This document shows positions 25,948-35,619 of a stretch of 64,000 bases of DNA, in pieces. Source of the DNA: Gemmatimonadales bacterium (GTDB lineage Bacteria > Krumholzibacteriota > Krumholzibacteriia > LZORAL124-64-63); the NCBI GenBank assembly GCA_019038745.1, contig JAHOYV010000052.1, positions 1 to 64,000 of the forward strand, given 5' to 3'. The notes under the pieces were generated by a model that did no database searches, was not told the DNA's origin, and saw only the letters and a program-made list of their open reading frames with translations. Each line of letters starts with the position of its first letter. The stretch's first letter is position 1. The position numbers and the translations under genes are program-made.

Positions 25948-28900
25948 TCAGGAGTCTCCCAATGTGCGGTTTTCCGCCTGAAGCTGCTCTTGCCGCCGCC
26001 CGGACAAATTCCTGAGCAAACGCCCAATTCCGCCGAAGAAGTCTTCCGTCAGAGTCGTAGTAGTCGGCAATAATACAGTAGTAAGGAAGGTGCTGACGAA
26101 GAGCCCTCCCATGATCACCAATGCCATCGAGTAATAATAAACCCCACCCAGGGACGGCTTCTGCACCGCAATCGGCACCAACCCCAGCAAAGTGGTCAGG
26201 GCCGTCATCAGAATAGGTCGCAAACGTTCGCGGCCACCGCGCAGCATCGCCTCCGTCCGCTCCATCCCGGCACGGCGGTACTGGTTGATGTGCTCCAGCA
26301 TGACAATCCCGTTGTTCACCACGATACCGATCAGCAACAACAGGCCGATCGCCGCCGGTTGATCGAAATCGGTCCCCGTGGCATACAAGATCCACATCGC
26401 ACCGCTCATGGCAAACGGCAGCGAAATCATCAGGGCGATGGCTTGCCGAACCGATTCAAAAAGCCCGGCCATAACCGCGAATATCAACATCAGGGCCAGC
26501 AACAAATTGGTCAGGAATTCGCGAGACTGCTCTCTCTGATGACTTTCCCACCGTCCGAATGTCCACCGGTAGCCATAGGGAAATTCCATCTCCTGCATGG
26601 CGGCCTCGACCTGGGGCATATACTGCTCGCGCGTACCGCTGCTGTACTTGGCGGTCACCCAGATGCTGGTCAAACGGTTGTCCCGTTGAATCGATTCCCG
26701 CCCCGGACGCAGGGTCAGATCCGCCACCGAGGCCAAAGGCACTTTCTGTCCATCGGCGGTCTGCAGGGGCAGATTCCTCAGCTGGTCCAGGCTCTCGCTC
26801 TCCTTCTCGTCCAGGGTCAGGCGCATCTCTCTTTCACCATCGGCGGTGCGGAAGCGCTGCAACCGACGGCCCCTGAAGGTCAGGCCCACCACCTGTGAAA
26901 CCTGGTTCGGAGTCACGTCGTAGCGGGAAACCAAATCCCGATCCGGCTCGATGTGCAACTCCTGTTGGGACTCCGCGTGCCGAGTTCCCACGTCAATCAG
27001 ACCGGGAATGGATTCAAGGCACAGGGTGGCCTGTTCAGCCAGCTCCATCAAGACCTCGGTGTCGTCGCCCACGATCTGGAAGCCGACCCGGCCCTTGCCC
27101 CTATGCCGCCGCCAGCCCTGTCGGTTCTCCTCGATACTCAGCTTCACTCCGGCGATCTCGGGCAACATTTCCCGCAGGCGATTCCGTACCAGTTCGATAT
27201 TTTCCGAGTTCGTCTCACCTTCGTGCAGATAGATACGAGTCATCATCCAGCGATCATTCCAGAAACTGTAGATGGAACGGGCCAGCAGTTCCTCTCGGTG
27301 CGGCTCAATGTGCTGCTCCACCCGTGTAACCAGCTCTTCCTTGCCGGCCAGACTCAACTCCTCACTGGCTTCGTAGCTGAGCTGCACGAAGAGTTCGGGA
27401 TTGCTCGAATCGAAATTCTTGTCCACGTTTTGAAAGGGATACACCGCCGAGGCGACGATGAGCAAACCCACGATCGGGGCCACCCAACGGCGTCGCAGAC
27501 TGAGCTTAAGCACCCTGTAGTACTTCTCCTCCAGCCAAAGCATCGCCTTGCCTTTGGACCTTGGCTTACTGCTGATATACTTCGAAGTGGCCAACGGAAT
27601 CAACGTCTGGCTGATGAAGAGGGAGGCCAGCAGCGTCAAACAAACCGTGATGCCCAGTTCCTTGAGATAAAGGTTCATCTCGCTGGGCTTGTTGAAAATC
27701 AAAGGGATAAAAACGATCACGCTGGTGAAGGTGGCCGCCACCACCGCAGTGGTTACTTCCCTGGCCCCCTTGAGCGCGGCGGTTCTGCGATCGGCGCCCA
27801 GCTCACGATGGCGGAAAATGTTTTCCATCACCACCACCGCGTTGTCGACCAACATGCCGATGCCCACGATCAGGCCCAGCAGGGTCAATGTGTTCAGGCT
27901 ACGGCCCTGCGCCCAAACGATCCCGCAGGTCACGATCAGCGAGAACGGGATGCACGACACAGCCACGATCGTGGTCGAGACACGGCGCAGGAATAAAAAA
28001 AGCACGGCCGCGGCCAGGATCGAACCGAAGAGGCCCGTGAAGGTCAGATCCTTCAGGGTTTTACGGATTTCCTTGCCCTGGCTGAACCAGATCAGAAAAT
28101 TTACGCCCTCCAACTCCGGATCACTGTTCATTTTCTCAACAGCAGCCTCGAGTCCGTCACACACCGCAACGGTGTTGGCCCGCGACTCCTGGGTGACGGA
28201 TACGCCGACAGCGAAGTTTCCATCCAGGTGCCGGCCATATTCCAGGGGAGGCTCCTGGAATACAACGTCGGCCACGTCCCTCAGTCGGAGTCCATCGGCA
28301 CGAAGGGGAAGGTTCTGGATTTGCTCCTCCGAAGCCAGGGTCCCCACCGTTCGCACCGTAAAGCGGGAGTCCCCGGCGACTATCCTGCCCAGGGACTGGT
28401 CGAAGTTGGCTCCGCGCAGAACATTGAACACATCACGCACATCCATGCCGTGAACTTCAAGATCGGCCACCCGCAAATTGATCCGGACCTCGCGCGGATT
28501 CACACCGTCCAGGCGAACCTGCGCCACTCCAGCCACCCGTTCCAACGGTCGGATGATCTTGCGTTCCAGCAGGTCGTAGCTCTCGCTCAGGTCACGTGGT
28601 GAGCTGAGACGGGCTTCCATCACCGGCGTGTCGGCGTCCTGCGAGCCCCAACTTGTAGTAACCTGGATGTCGCCCATGTCGTCGGGCAGATCTCCCCGAA
28701 TCCGGTCGATGCGCTCCCAGACCTCGACCCGGGCCAGGTGCATATCCGTATCCCAGCTGAACTCCAGGCGTACGCGCCCGCCGTCACTCCCGCAACGGGA
28801 CCACATGCTGCGCAGCCCCTTGACCGAACCGATGGCGTCCTCCACCGGTCTGACGACCATGCGCTCGACCTGCTCGGGTGAGGCGTTCTGGTAGGGGAGT

Positions 28901-29046
28901 TGCACAAAGAGTTCGGGCTGGACCATGTCGGGCATAAAGGCCAAGGGCAACCGGGTCAATGCGACCAGGCCCAACACCACGATACTGACCAGGACCATCA
29001 TGATGGTCACGGGCCGCTTGATCGCAATTTCGGGAAGTGTCATCAC
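25948..29046 (-). CDS. RND-family efflux transporter permease (second of pair)
   Basis: 1032 aa, AcrB/MexB-type fold: an N-terminal helix (VTIMMVLVSIVVLGLVAL), a large periplasmic porter loop, TM2-6 with the GIGMLVDNAVVVMENIFRHRE segment (family proton-relay helix region), a second periplasmic loop and the C-terminal TM block (LLLIGIVVNNGIVMLEHINQYR). It lies 40 bp downstream of another RND gene and shares its adaptor, so the pump may be a heteromer, as in MdtBC. The start is GTG 29046 or ATG 29043. No TolC-type channel is in the window. Confidence 0.93.
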   Translation of the reverse strand: MMTLPEIAIKRPVTIMMVLVSIVVLGLVALTRLPLAFMPDMVQPELFVQLPYQNASPEQVERMVVRPVEDAIGSVKGLRSMWSRCGSDGGRVRLEFSWDTDMHLARVEVWERIDRIRGDLPDDMGDIQVTTSWGSQDADTPVMEARLSSPRDLSESYDLLERKIIRPLERVAGVAQVRLDGVNPREVRINLRVADLEVHGMDVRDVFNVLRGANFDQSLGRIVAGDSRFTVRTVGTLASEEQIQNLPLRADGLRLRDVADVVFQEPPLEYGRHLDGNFAVGVSVTQESRANTVAVCDGLEAAVEKMNSDPELEGVNFLIWFSQGKEIRKTLKDLTFTGLFGSILAAAVLFLFLRRVSTTIVAVSCIPFSLIVTCGIVWAQGRSLNTLTLLGLIVGIGMLVDNAVVVMENIFRHRELGADRRTAALKGAREVTTAVVAATFTSVIVFIPLIFNKPSEMNLYLKELGITVCLTLLASLFISQTLIPLATSKYISSKPRSKGKAMLWLEEKYYRVLKLSLRRRWVAPIVGLLIVASAVYPFQNVDKNFDSSNPELFVQLSYEASEELSLAGKEELVTRVEQHIEPHREELLARSIYSFWNDRWMMTRIYLHEGETNSENIELVRNRLREMLPEIAGVKLSIEENRQGWRRHRGKGRVGFQIVGDDTEVLMELAEQATLCLESIPGLIDVGTRHAESQQELHIEPDRDLVSRYDVTPNQVSQVVGLTFRGRRLQRFRTADGEREMRLTLDEKESESLDQLRNLPLQTADGQKVPLASVADLTLRPGRESIQRDNRLTSIWVTAKYSSGTREQYMPQVEAAMQEMEFPYGYRWTFGRWESHQREQSREFLTNLLLALMLIFAVMAGLFESVRQAIALMISLPFAMSGAMWILYATGTDFDQPAAIGLLLLIGIVVNNGIVMLEHINQYRRAGMERTEAMLRGGRERLRPILMTALTTLLGLVPIAVQKPSLGGVYYYSMALVIMGGLFVSTFLTTVLLPTTTTLTEDFFGGIGRLLRNLSGRRQEQLQAENRTLGDS

Positions 29047-29086
29047 ACTGGGACCTCAATCTTTTCGCCTAATGCTGCTCTACCGA

Positions 29087-32000
29087 CTACTCCAACAATT
29101 CATCGAATTGTTCGTCGAATTCCTCATCAATTTGCGGATCAATGCGCGACGGCACAGCAATGTATGCCGCCGGAATGACCACCAACGTCAGCAGGGTGCT
29201 GAGCGCCAAACCGCTGGCCACGGTTATCGCCAGCGGCGCGCGGAGTTCGGCACCCTCACCCCAACTCAAGGCCATCGGCATAAGGCCCAGGATGGTGGTC
29301 AGGGTGGTCATCAGGATGGGACGCAGTCTCAAATGCCCTGCCCTGAGCACGGCATCACGCTTGGCGGCTCCGGCTCGCCGGAGACGGTTGATCGTATCGA
29401 TCAAAACGATGGCATTGTTCACCACGATGCCCACCAGCATTACCGTGCCGATCAGGACAATTACAGTAATCGTGGTTCCAGTAGCTAACAACCCGGCCAC
29501 GACACCTACCAGGGCCAAAGGAATCGTGAACAGCACCAGGAAGGGGTGCAGAAAGCTCTCGAAAGTGGCCGCCATCACGAGGTAGACCAGGAAGATCGCC
29601 AGGGCCATGGCAAAGCGCAGACTGTTGAAACTGGCCTGCATCTCTGCATTCTGGCCGCCCAGCTCGGTGCTCAATCCGGCCGGAGGAGGCGCTGCCGCCA
29701 GCACGGCCTCCACTTCGACGATCACCGAACCCAGGCTGCGGTCTTCGAGGTTGGCCGAAACCACGGCCGCCCGCTGCTGCTGGAGCCGATGAATTTCCGC
29801 TGGTCCACGGGCCTCGCTGATGTCGGCCACGGTCAGCAGACGGATCGGGAGTCCCTCCGGACCGGGGATGATCAGGTTGCGTACGTCATCAGCCGAGCGG
29901 CGATCCTGCTCACGGTTGCGGATGCGGATATCGATCTGCCGATCCTGTTCCTTGAACCGGGTCGGCACAACTCCCAGCACCCGGTTCTTCAGTGTTTCCG
30001 AAAGTACTCCCATGTCCAGTCCCATGGCTGCCAACCGCTGACGGTCAAAAGCCACTTGGAGCTCGGGGTTTCCAGCCTCCAGGCTTGAGCGAACATCCAC
30101 CAGGCCGGGAACCGACTCCAAATTCTTGACCAGTTCCAGTGAATAGGAGCGAAGCTCATCCAGGTCCTCGCCGAAAATGATCACTTCTACGGGCGTTTTC
30201 AGACTGAAGTAACTGGGCCGCCCAAACTTGACCTCGACGTCGGGCAGGCCGGAGAAACTACGGCGAAGCCGGTCGGCAATTGCCAGTTCGGTCTCCACAT
30301 CCGACCGGTCACCCAGTACCAGGTTCAGTTGTCCCAGATTTTCCGCCTTGGTGTTCACGGAAATGCCGCCGGAGCCAAGACGGCTGCCGATGGTCGCGTA
30401 GCTGCGCTCGACGGCCGTTTCGTCAGCGGCGGCCGCTTCCATGATTTGCATCGTCCGGTCGGTGGCCGCCAGAGAGGCTCCCTCGGGCAGGTTCAATTCG
30501 AAGAAAAACTCACCCTCACTGAGCTGGGGAATCAGCTCCGTGCCCAATAGTCCCAACGCTGCCAACGAGGCAAAGAACAAGCCGAAGCCAAGCGCCAGGG
30601 TCATCCATTTCAAACGCAGGGCACCGTGCAACAGACTATCATACAGGCGAGAGAACCAACCCAGGGTCAACACCGGACTTCCGGTGTCTTTACCCTCCTG
30701 ATCATCCTGCTCGACCACAACGTCACTGGCACCGGCCTTCCGCAAGGCGTTCGGCCCGGGCAGCCGGGATCCCGAAGCGCTCAACATGGGAATGATGGTA
30801 ACGGCCACCACCAGTGACGCCAACAGACTGAAGGTGACGGTCAAGGCCTGGTCCCGGAAGAGCTGACCAGCAATCCCCTCGACAAAAACGATGGGCAAAA
30901 ACACGGCCACGGATGTAAGGGTCGAGGCAATCACCGCCGGCCCCACTTCGGCAGTACCCCTCACGGCTGAAACAAAGAGTGACTGTCCCAGCTTTCGTTT
31001 GCGATAGATCGATTCCAGCACCACGATCGAATTGTCAACCAACATACCAATCCCCAGGGTCAACCCGCCCAGGGACATGATGTTCAACGAGATATCCAGC
31101 TTGTACATCGCGATGAAAGTCGCCACCACCGAGATGGGAATACTGGTGGCGATGATCAGGGTACTCCTCAGGTCCCGCAGGAAGAGCAGAAGCAACCCGA
31201 TGGCCAGCACTCCACCGATCAGAGCCGCGTTGCGGACCTCGTTCACCGACTGCTGGATGAAATGTGACTGGTCGAAGAGAACCGTCAGCTCCGCCCCGGC
31301 GGGCAACTTCCCATCCTGCCACTCGGCAAGATTCTCGCGCAGGCGACGGGCTACCGTCACTGTGTTCGCATCGCCCTCCTTGTAGAGTGAAATCTCAACC
31401 GACTCATGCCCTCCCACCCGGGTGATCTCTTCGCGCTCCTTATGACCCCAGAAAACCTCCGCGACATCCCGTAGACGTACCGCGGCGGAACCGTTGCGGG
31501 CAATGATCAGGTCCGCGATTTCCTCGACGTCGTCGAATTCGTTTATGGTGCGGATCAGGTACTGGCTATCCTGTCCACGCAGGGCTCCGCCCGGCAGGTT
31601 TACATTGCTGACACCCACCACTTGGCGAATCTGATCCAGGGAGATTCCCAAGACGGCCAAACGCTCCTGGTCCACCTCGATCTGGATTTCCTCCTCCAGC
31701 CCTCCCTTGATCCTGGCGGCGGCCACGCCCTTGACGGTCTCGAAGTCCTGCTTGATCTGCTTGTCGGCCAGGCGTCGCAGCACCATCAGGTCCTCCGAAC
31801 CACTCAAGGCCAGCCGCAGAATCGGATCCAGACTGGGGTCGTACCTCAGCACTACCGGATCAAGAGCCTCTTCGGGCAGGAGCAACCGATCCAGTTTCTC
31901 GCGGACCTCCATGGACAGCAGGTCCATGTCGCTGCCCCACTCGAATTCCAAGGTGACCTCTGAAACCCCAGGCCGGGAAACAGAATGAACCGTCTGCAGG

Positions 32001-32230
32001 CCGCGCAGAACTCCGACCACTTCCTCAACCGGACGCGTGACCAGGTTTTCCACTTCCTGGGGCGCCGTGTCGGGGAACTCGGTTTGGACCGTCAGGGAGG
32101 GGTAGGTGATATCCGGAAAGAGTTCGAGCGCCAAGCGCTGATAGCCGACCAGGCCGAAAGTCACTACAGCCAAGGCAGCCATTACAACGCTGACGCGTCT
32201 GCGTACCGCCAGTTCAATGAAGGACAGCAT
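29087..32230 (-). CDS. RND-family efflux transporter permease (first of pair)
   Basis: 1047 aa, HAE1-type RND permease. The N-terminal helix plus LELFPDITYPSLTVQTEFP entry motif, the LTLGIGMLVDNSIVVLESIYR segment in TM4 and the closing TM block with VMLVGIVVNNAIVLIDTINRLRR are present. A short Glu/Asp-rich tail ends the chain. Its ATG shares a base with the adaptor's stop, so the two are coupled. Substrate is not readable. The pairing of two different RND subunits behind one adaptor suggests a heterotrimeric pump. Confidence 0.93.
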   Translation of the reverse strand: MLSFIELAVRRRVSVVMAALAVVTFGLVGYQRLALELFPDITYPSLTVQTEFPDTAPQEVENLVTRPVEEVVGVLRGLQTVHSVSRPGVSEVTLEFEWGSDMDLLSMEVREKLDRLLLPEEALDPVVLRYDPSLDPILRLALSGSEDLMVLRRLADKQIKQDFETVKGVAAARIKGGLEEEIQIEVDQERLAVLGISLDQIRQVVGVSNVNLPGGALRGQDSQYLIRTINEFDDVEEIADLIIARNGSAAVRLRDVAEVFWGHKEREEITRVGGHESVEISLYKEGDANTVTVARRLRENLAEWQDGKLPAGAELTVLFDQSHFIQQSVNEVRNAALIGGVLAIGLLLLFLRDLRSTLIIATSIPISVVATFIAMYKLDISLNIMSLGGLTLGIGMLVDNSIVVLESIYRKRKLGQSLFVSAVRGTAEVGPAVIASTLTSVAVFLPIVFVEGIAGQLFRDQALTVTFSLLASLVVAVTIIPMLSASGSRLPGPNALRKAGASDVVVEQDDQEGKDTGSPVLTLGWFSRLYDSLLHGALRLKWMTLALGFGLFFASLAALGLLGTELIPQLSEGEFFFELNLPEGASLAATDRTMQIMEAAAADETAVERSYATIGSRLGSGGISVNTKAENLGQLNLVLGDRSDVETELAIADRLRRSFSGLPDVEVKFGRPSYFSLKTPVEVIIFGEDLDELRSYSLELVKNLESVPGLVDVRSSLEAGNPELQVAFDRQRLAAMGLDMGVLSETLKNRVLGVVPTRFKEQDRQIDIRIRNREQDRRSADDVRNLIIPGPEGLPIRLLTVADISEARGPAEIHRLQQQRAAVVSANLEDRSLGSVIVEVEAVLAAAPPPAGLSTELGGQNAEMQASFNSLRFAMALAIFLVYLVMAATFESFLHPFLVLFTIPLALVGVVAGLLATGTTITVIVLIGTVMLVGIVVNNAIVLIDTINRLRRAGAAKRDAVLRAGHLRLRPILMTTLTTILGLMPMALSWGEGAELRAPLAITVASGLALSTLLTLVVIPAAYIAVPSRIDPQIDEEFDEQFDELLE

Positions 32231-33486
32231 CAGGATTCAGCTCCGGACGGTTTGGGCGATCCTGACGAGTTGGTTTCCAGAACCTTCAAGGAAGCACCGT
32301 GCTTCAACGAGCGCTGGCCTTTGACCACTACCTGCTCCCCGGCCTCAAGGCCGGACAAGATCTGCGTATGCTCATCATCGGAAAAGCCCACTTCCACTAC
32401 CCGGCGCTCTGCCGAAACTTTATTCGGTGTTTCCTTGGCCTTCTTTTCCTTTTGGCCTTGTTGGCCTTCCTTGCCGACAAGCGCCACAAAAACCACGGAC
32501 TCTCCCTTGTCAGTCAGAACGGCGGAGCGCGGCACCAGAACCGCCTCGGGGCGAAGTTCCGTGACGATATGGACTTCGGCGAAATCACCCGGCCTGGTAC
32601 CGGCTGGATATTCGACCACTTCAACCGTGATCTTGATCGTGCCGCTGGATGCGTCTATGACCGGACTAATCAACTTGATGGTGCCTTGCAACCGACTACC
32701 GTCGCTGTCCAGGATCAGATCCACATTCTGGTTGAGCTGGAGCTGGTGGAGCTCCCGGCTGGGTACGTGCACGCGTGCCAACAACGGGTGAAAATCGGCC
32801 AGCATGAAAAGAGGGTCGCCCACTGACACGTTCTGGCCCGCCTCGACCAAACGCTGGGTGACCAGACCGGAAAACGGAGCCCTCACCGTGGCGTATGAAA
32901 GCTGGAGCCTAGCCAGCCCCTCATCAGCTTCGGCTGACGCCAGATCACTCTTGGCAGCCTGGAACTCCTCTTCGGTCGTCAACATTTCGCCGAGCATAGC
33001 CTCCAGTCGTTCGAAACGGGACCGCAGATTGGCCGTCCTGGCCTCGGCCTGCCGCACCCTAAGTCGGTATTCATCGTTGGCGATGGTCAGAAGTCGGGCC
33101 TCGGCTTCGATTTCATCTCCCTCTTCGGCCGCAAGTTCCCGAATCAGTCCTGAAACACGGGCCAACACCTGGGCCTCACGTTCCGATTCAAGGGTCGCAG
33201 TGGAATTGTAGTAGCTGGCTATGGGTCCGATCCAGGCCTGGTCCACGGCAACCGGAACAGCCAGTTCCTCTGATCCGGCCCCTTGGCCGCCGGGTCCATG
33301 GGGCCCTTGCCCATGGCCCTTCTGGGGGCTTTTCTGTACCTGTCCGGATTGTTGCTCCCCATCGGCTGAGGATGATCCCCCACCACATCCCGCGCAGAAA
33401 ATCAGCAACCCCAACAACACGACAGCTGGTAAAACATGGGAAAACCGGCGAGAGAAGAGACCTGAAGTGAACGGGTACATGGCCAT
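32230..33486 (-). CDS. RND efflux periplasmic adaptor (membrane fusion lipoprotein)
   Basis: 418 aa from ATG 33486. The hydrophobic signal (VVLLGLLIFCAGC) ends in a lipobox-like Cys and a Gly/Ser/Gln-rich linker. Lipoyl half-motifs (ARVSGLIRELAAEEGDEIEAE and ATVRAPFSGLVTQRLVEAGQ) flank a short alpha-hairpin with coiled-coil residues (LRSRFERLEAMLGEM). A beta-barrel and a Lys/Glu-rich region (GKEGQQGQKEKKAKE) follow. An upstream in-frame ATG at 33561 lies before the inferred transcription start and was rejected. It is the first gene of the efflux/glc/ahcY run. Confidence 0.9.
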   Translation of the reverse strand: MAMYPFTSGLFSRRFSHVLPAVVLLGLLIFCAGCGGGSSSADGEQQSGQVQKSPQKGHGQGPHGPGGQGAGSEELAVPVAVDQAWIGPIASYYNSTATLESEREAQVLARVSGLIRELAAEEGDEIEAEARLLTIANDEYRLRVRQAEARTANLRSRFERLEAMLGEMLTTEEEFQAAKSDLASAEADEGLARLQLSYATVRAPFSGLVTQRLVEAGQNVSVGDPLFMLADFHPLLARVHVPSRELHQLQLNQNVDLILDSDGSRLQGTIKLISPVIDASSGTIKITVEVVEYPAGTRPGDFAEVHIVTELRPEAVLVPRSAVLTDKGESVVFVALVGKEGQQGQKEKKAKETPNKVSAERRVVEVGFSDDEHTQILSGLEAGEQVVVKGQRSLKHGASLKVLETNSSGSPKPSGAES

Positions 33487-33550
33487 ATTTAGAAACCCTT
33501 TCGGGAAAAACGTGGAAAGACCAGGGTCCTGGAAATATCGCAATTCCCCC

Positions 33551-33580
33551 CTCATACGCAAAGGAATCCGTTTAAGTCAA
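33551..33580 (-). promoter_or_regulatory. Promoter of the efflux adaptor operon
   Basis: On the minus strand TTGACT (33580-33575), 18 bp, TATGAG (33556-33551), about 65 bp upstream of ATG 33486. It is divergent from the etfBA promoter in the same intergenic region. Confidence 0.55.
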
Positions 33581-33635
33581 CGCTCAGAGCAATGAATACC
33601 AGTGAAAAAAACGCTGGTTCCGGATATTTGGAACA

Positions 33636-33657
33636 TTGCCTGCTTATTGCCTGCTTA
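33636..33657 (+). repeat. Tandem 11-bp direct repeat abutting the etfBA -35 box
   Basis: Two exact copies of TTGCCTGCTTA (33636-33646 and 33647-33657) end precisely where the -35 hexamer TTGACG begins. An 11-bp period places both copies on the same face of the helix, as for an activator or repressor site. Confidence 0.8.
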
Positions 33658-33686
33658 TTGACGGCAAGTTTCGCTCCCCCTATTAT
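33658..33686 (+). promoter_or_regulatory. Promoter of etfBA
   Basis: TTGACG (33658-33663), exactly 17 bp, TATTAT (33681-33686). The leader then carries a hairpin CGGGGC/GCCCCG (33727-33746) that ends against the GGGAGG Shine-Dalgarno of etfB. Confidence 0.75.
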
Positions 33687-33755
33687 GGAGCAAAATCATC
33701 GTAGCTGTCCATGAATCCCTAGCATGCGGGGCTGATTTCCGCCCCGGGAGGAACC

Positions 33756-34535
33756 ATGAAGATTGCCGTTTGTGTCAAACAAGTACCCGATTCGGAAACC
33801 CGGATCAACCTGGCCGCTCCTGCCGCGGTGTTGGACCAGTCCGGCTTCACCCGGATCCTGAATCCCTACGACGCCTACGGGGTCGAGGAAGCCGTTAAAA
33901 TCAAAGAGGCCGGCGGTGAAGTTGAAGTGACCGCCATCACCATTGGCCCCGAAACAGTCAAGGAAACGATCAAGAAGGATTGTCTGGCCGTAGGTTGCGA
34001 CAAAGCCGTCATGATCACGGACCCGGTCCTTGACGGCGCAGACGAAGCGACAATCGCCACCGTACTGGTCGCCGCCCTGAAGCGCGACGAGTTCGACCTG
34101 ATCCTTTTCGGTAACAAGGCCATCGACGACGACAGTGGCCAGGTGGGCATCCTGGTGGCGGAGAAGCTGGGCTTGCCCCATATCTCGGCCATTACACATC
34201 TTGAAATTGGCGAGGGATCGTTGACCGCCCACCGCGAGATCGAAGGCGGCAAGGAAGTCGTCAAGGCCTCCCTGCCCGCTGTGCTGACCTGCCAGAAGGG
34301 TCTTAACGAACCCCGCCTACCGAGCTTGCCCAACATCATGAAGGCCGGCATGAAGCCGATGGAAACGGTGACCTGTGCGGACCTGGGCCTTGAGGTTCCG
34401 GCCAATCTGGTCGAAATCAAACTCTACTCCCCTCCGCCTGCCAGGGCGGAATGCAAGCTGGTTGAAGCCGAGGAGCCTGCCCAGGCCGCCAAGGAGCTGG
34501 CCCGTTTGCTGAACGAAGAAGCCAAAGTGATCTAA
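33756..34535 (+). CDS. etfB: Electron transfer flavoprotein subunit beta
   Basis: 259 aa, AMP/FAD-binding beta subunit. It opens with KIAVCVKQVPDSE and shows the NPYDAYGVEEAVKIKE and GNKAIDDDSGQVG segments typical of EtfB. With EtfA it accepts electrons from acyl-CoA and related dehydrogenases. It has its own strong promoter with tandem repeats at the -35 and a hairpin next to the ribosome-binding site, which hints at tight control. EtfA follows after 45 bp. Confidence 0.96.
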   Translation: MKIAVCVKQVPDSETRINLAAPAAVLDQSGFTRILNPYDAYGVEEAVKIKEAGGEVEVTAITIGPETVKETIKKDCLAVGCDKAVMITDPVLDGADEATIATVLVAALKRDEFDLILFGNKAIDDDSGQVGILVAEKLGLPHISAITHLEIGEGSLTAHREIEGGKEVVKASLPAVLTCQKGLNEPRLPSLPNIMKAGMKPMETVTCADLGLEVPANLVEIKLYSPPPARAECKLVEAEEPAQAAKELARLLNEEAKVI

Positions 34536-34580
34536 CCGGTCCTAATGACCAGTCTTAATTGACCAGGGGAGCAAGATATA

Positions 34581-35555
34581 ATGCCGAACCTAGCAGTATT
34601 CATAGAACAAAGGGATGGCGTCCTGAAGAAGGTAGCCTGGCAGATGATCAGCGAGGCCCGCCGGATCGCCGACGCGAACGGAGGCGAGGTCTGGGGAGTT
34701 TTCCTGGGACAGGATGCTTCAACGGCCACCGCCGAAGCGGGAAAATACGGAGCCGACAAGGTATTTGCCGCCTCGGGTGACGCTCTGAGCACCTACAACA
34801 GCGAGGCCTGGAGCACCGCCCTGGCCGGCTTCTGCAAGATCAACAACCCCGACATCCTGATGATCGGCTCAACCGCCATGGGCAAGGATCTGGGGCCGAA
34901 AGTGGCCGCCAAACTGGAATGCGCGTGTGTCAGCGATGCTGTGGGATTGAAGTTCGATGGTGGGTTCGAAATCCGCCGGCCAATCTTTGCCGGTAAGTGT
35001 TTCACCGATGTCGTACCCAAGACCGCGATCAGCGTAGTCGGCATCCGGCCCAACGCCTTCGTCCTGGAAGAGAAGGGTGGCGCGGCCACGGCTGCTGAGA
35101 CCTTCGATCCGGGGCTGGACGGTATAGACCTCAAGGCGGTTGTCGAAAAATTCGAAACCTCAGGCGGCGGCAAGGTGGAGTTGACGGATGCCGAGATCAT
35201 CGTTTCGGGTGGCCGGGGCATCAAGGGTCCGGAGAACTACCAGTTGATTGAAAAACTGGCCGAAACCCTGGGCGCAGCAGCCGGGGCCAGCCGCGCCGTC
35301 GTGGACGCCGGTTGGGTGGACTACTCCCACCAGGTTGGACAGACCGGCAAGACCGTGGGCCCCAACCTGTACATAGCCTGCGGCATCTCCGGCGCGATCC
35401 AGCACCTGGCAGGCATGAGCAGCAGCAAGTGCATCGTTGCCATCAACAAGGACGCCAATGCCCCCATCTTCAAGGTGGCTGATTATGGAATCGTGGCTGA
35501 TTTGTTTGATGTGCTGCCCGCGTTGACGGACGAAGTGGGAAAAATTCGCAGTTAG
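34581..35555 (+). CDS. etfA: Electron transfer flavoprotein subunit alpha
   Basis: 324 aa. The C-terminal FAD domain is clear: [13 protein letters not shown], the [22 protein letters not shown] stretch read across two segments, and [18 protein letters not shown]. It lacks an N-terminal ferredoxin domain. It is cotranscribed with etfB. Together with the membrane oxidoreductase encoded at 37725-39752 it gives a route for electrons from flavin dehydrogenases to menaquinone. A hairpin terminator follows the stop. Confidence 0.96.
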   Translation: MPNLAVFIEQRDGVLKKVAWQMISEARRIADANGGEVWGVFLGQDASTATAEAGKYGADKVFAASGDALSTYNSEAWSTALAGFCKINNPDILMIGSTAMGKDLGPKVAAKLECACVSDAVGLKFDGGFEIRRPIFAGKCFTDVVPKTAISVVGIRPNAFVLEEKGGAATAAETFDPGLDGIDLKAVVEKFETSGGGKVELTDAEIIVSGGRGIKGPENYQLIEKLAETLGAAAGASRAVVDAGWVDYSHQVGQTGKTVGPNLYIACGISGAIQHLAGMSSSKCIVAINKDANAPIFKVADYGIVADLFDVLPALTDEVGKIRS

Positions 35556-35569
35556 GTTTAAATCTGATT

Positions 35570-35595
35570 CGGGGCCCGGATCACGCCGGGCCCCG
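35570..35595. terminator. GC-rich hairpin between convergent etfA and TPR gene
   Basis: Perfect 10-bp arms CGGGGCCCGG/CCGGGCCCCG around ATCACG, placed between two convergent stops. There is no strong U-run on either side, so termination is likely but not certain. Confidence 0.6.
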
Positions 35596-35619
35596 CGATC
35601 GCTCCACGTAGTATCCTCT

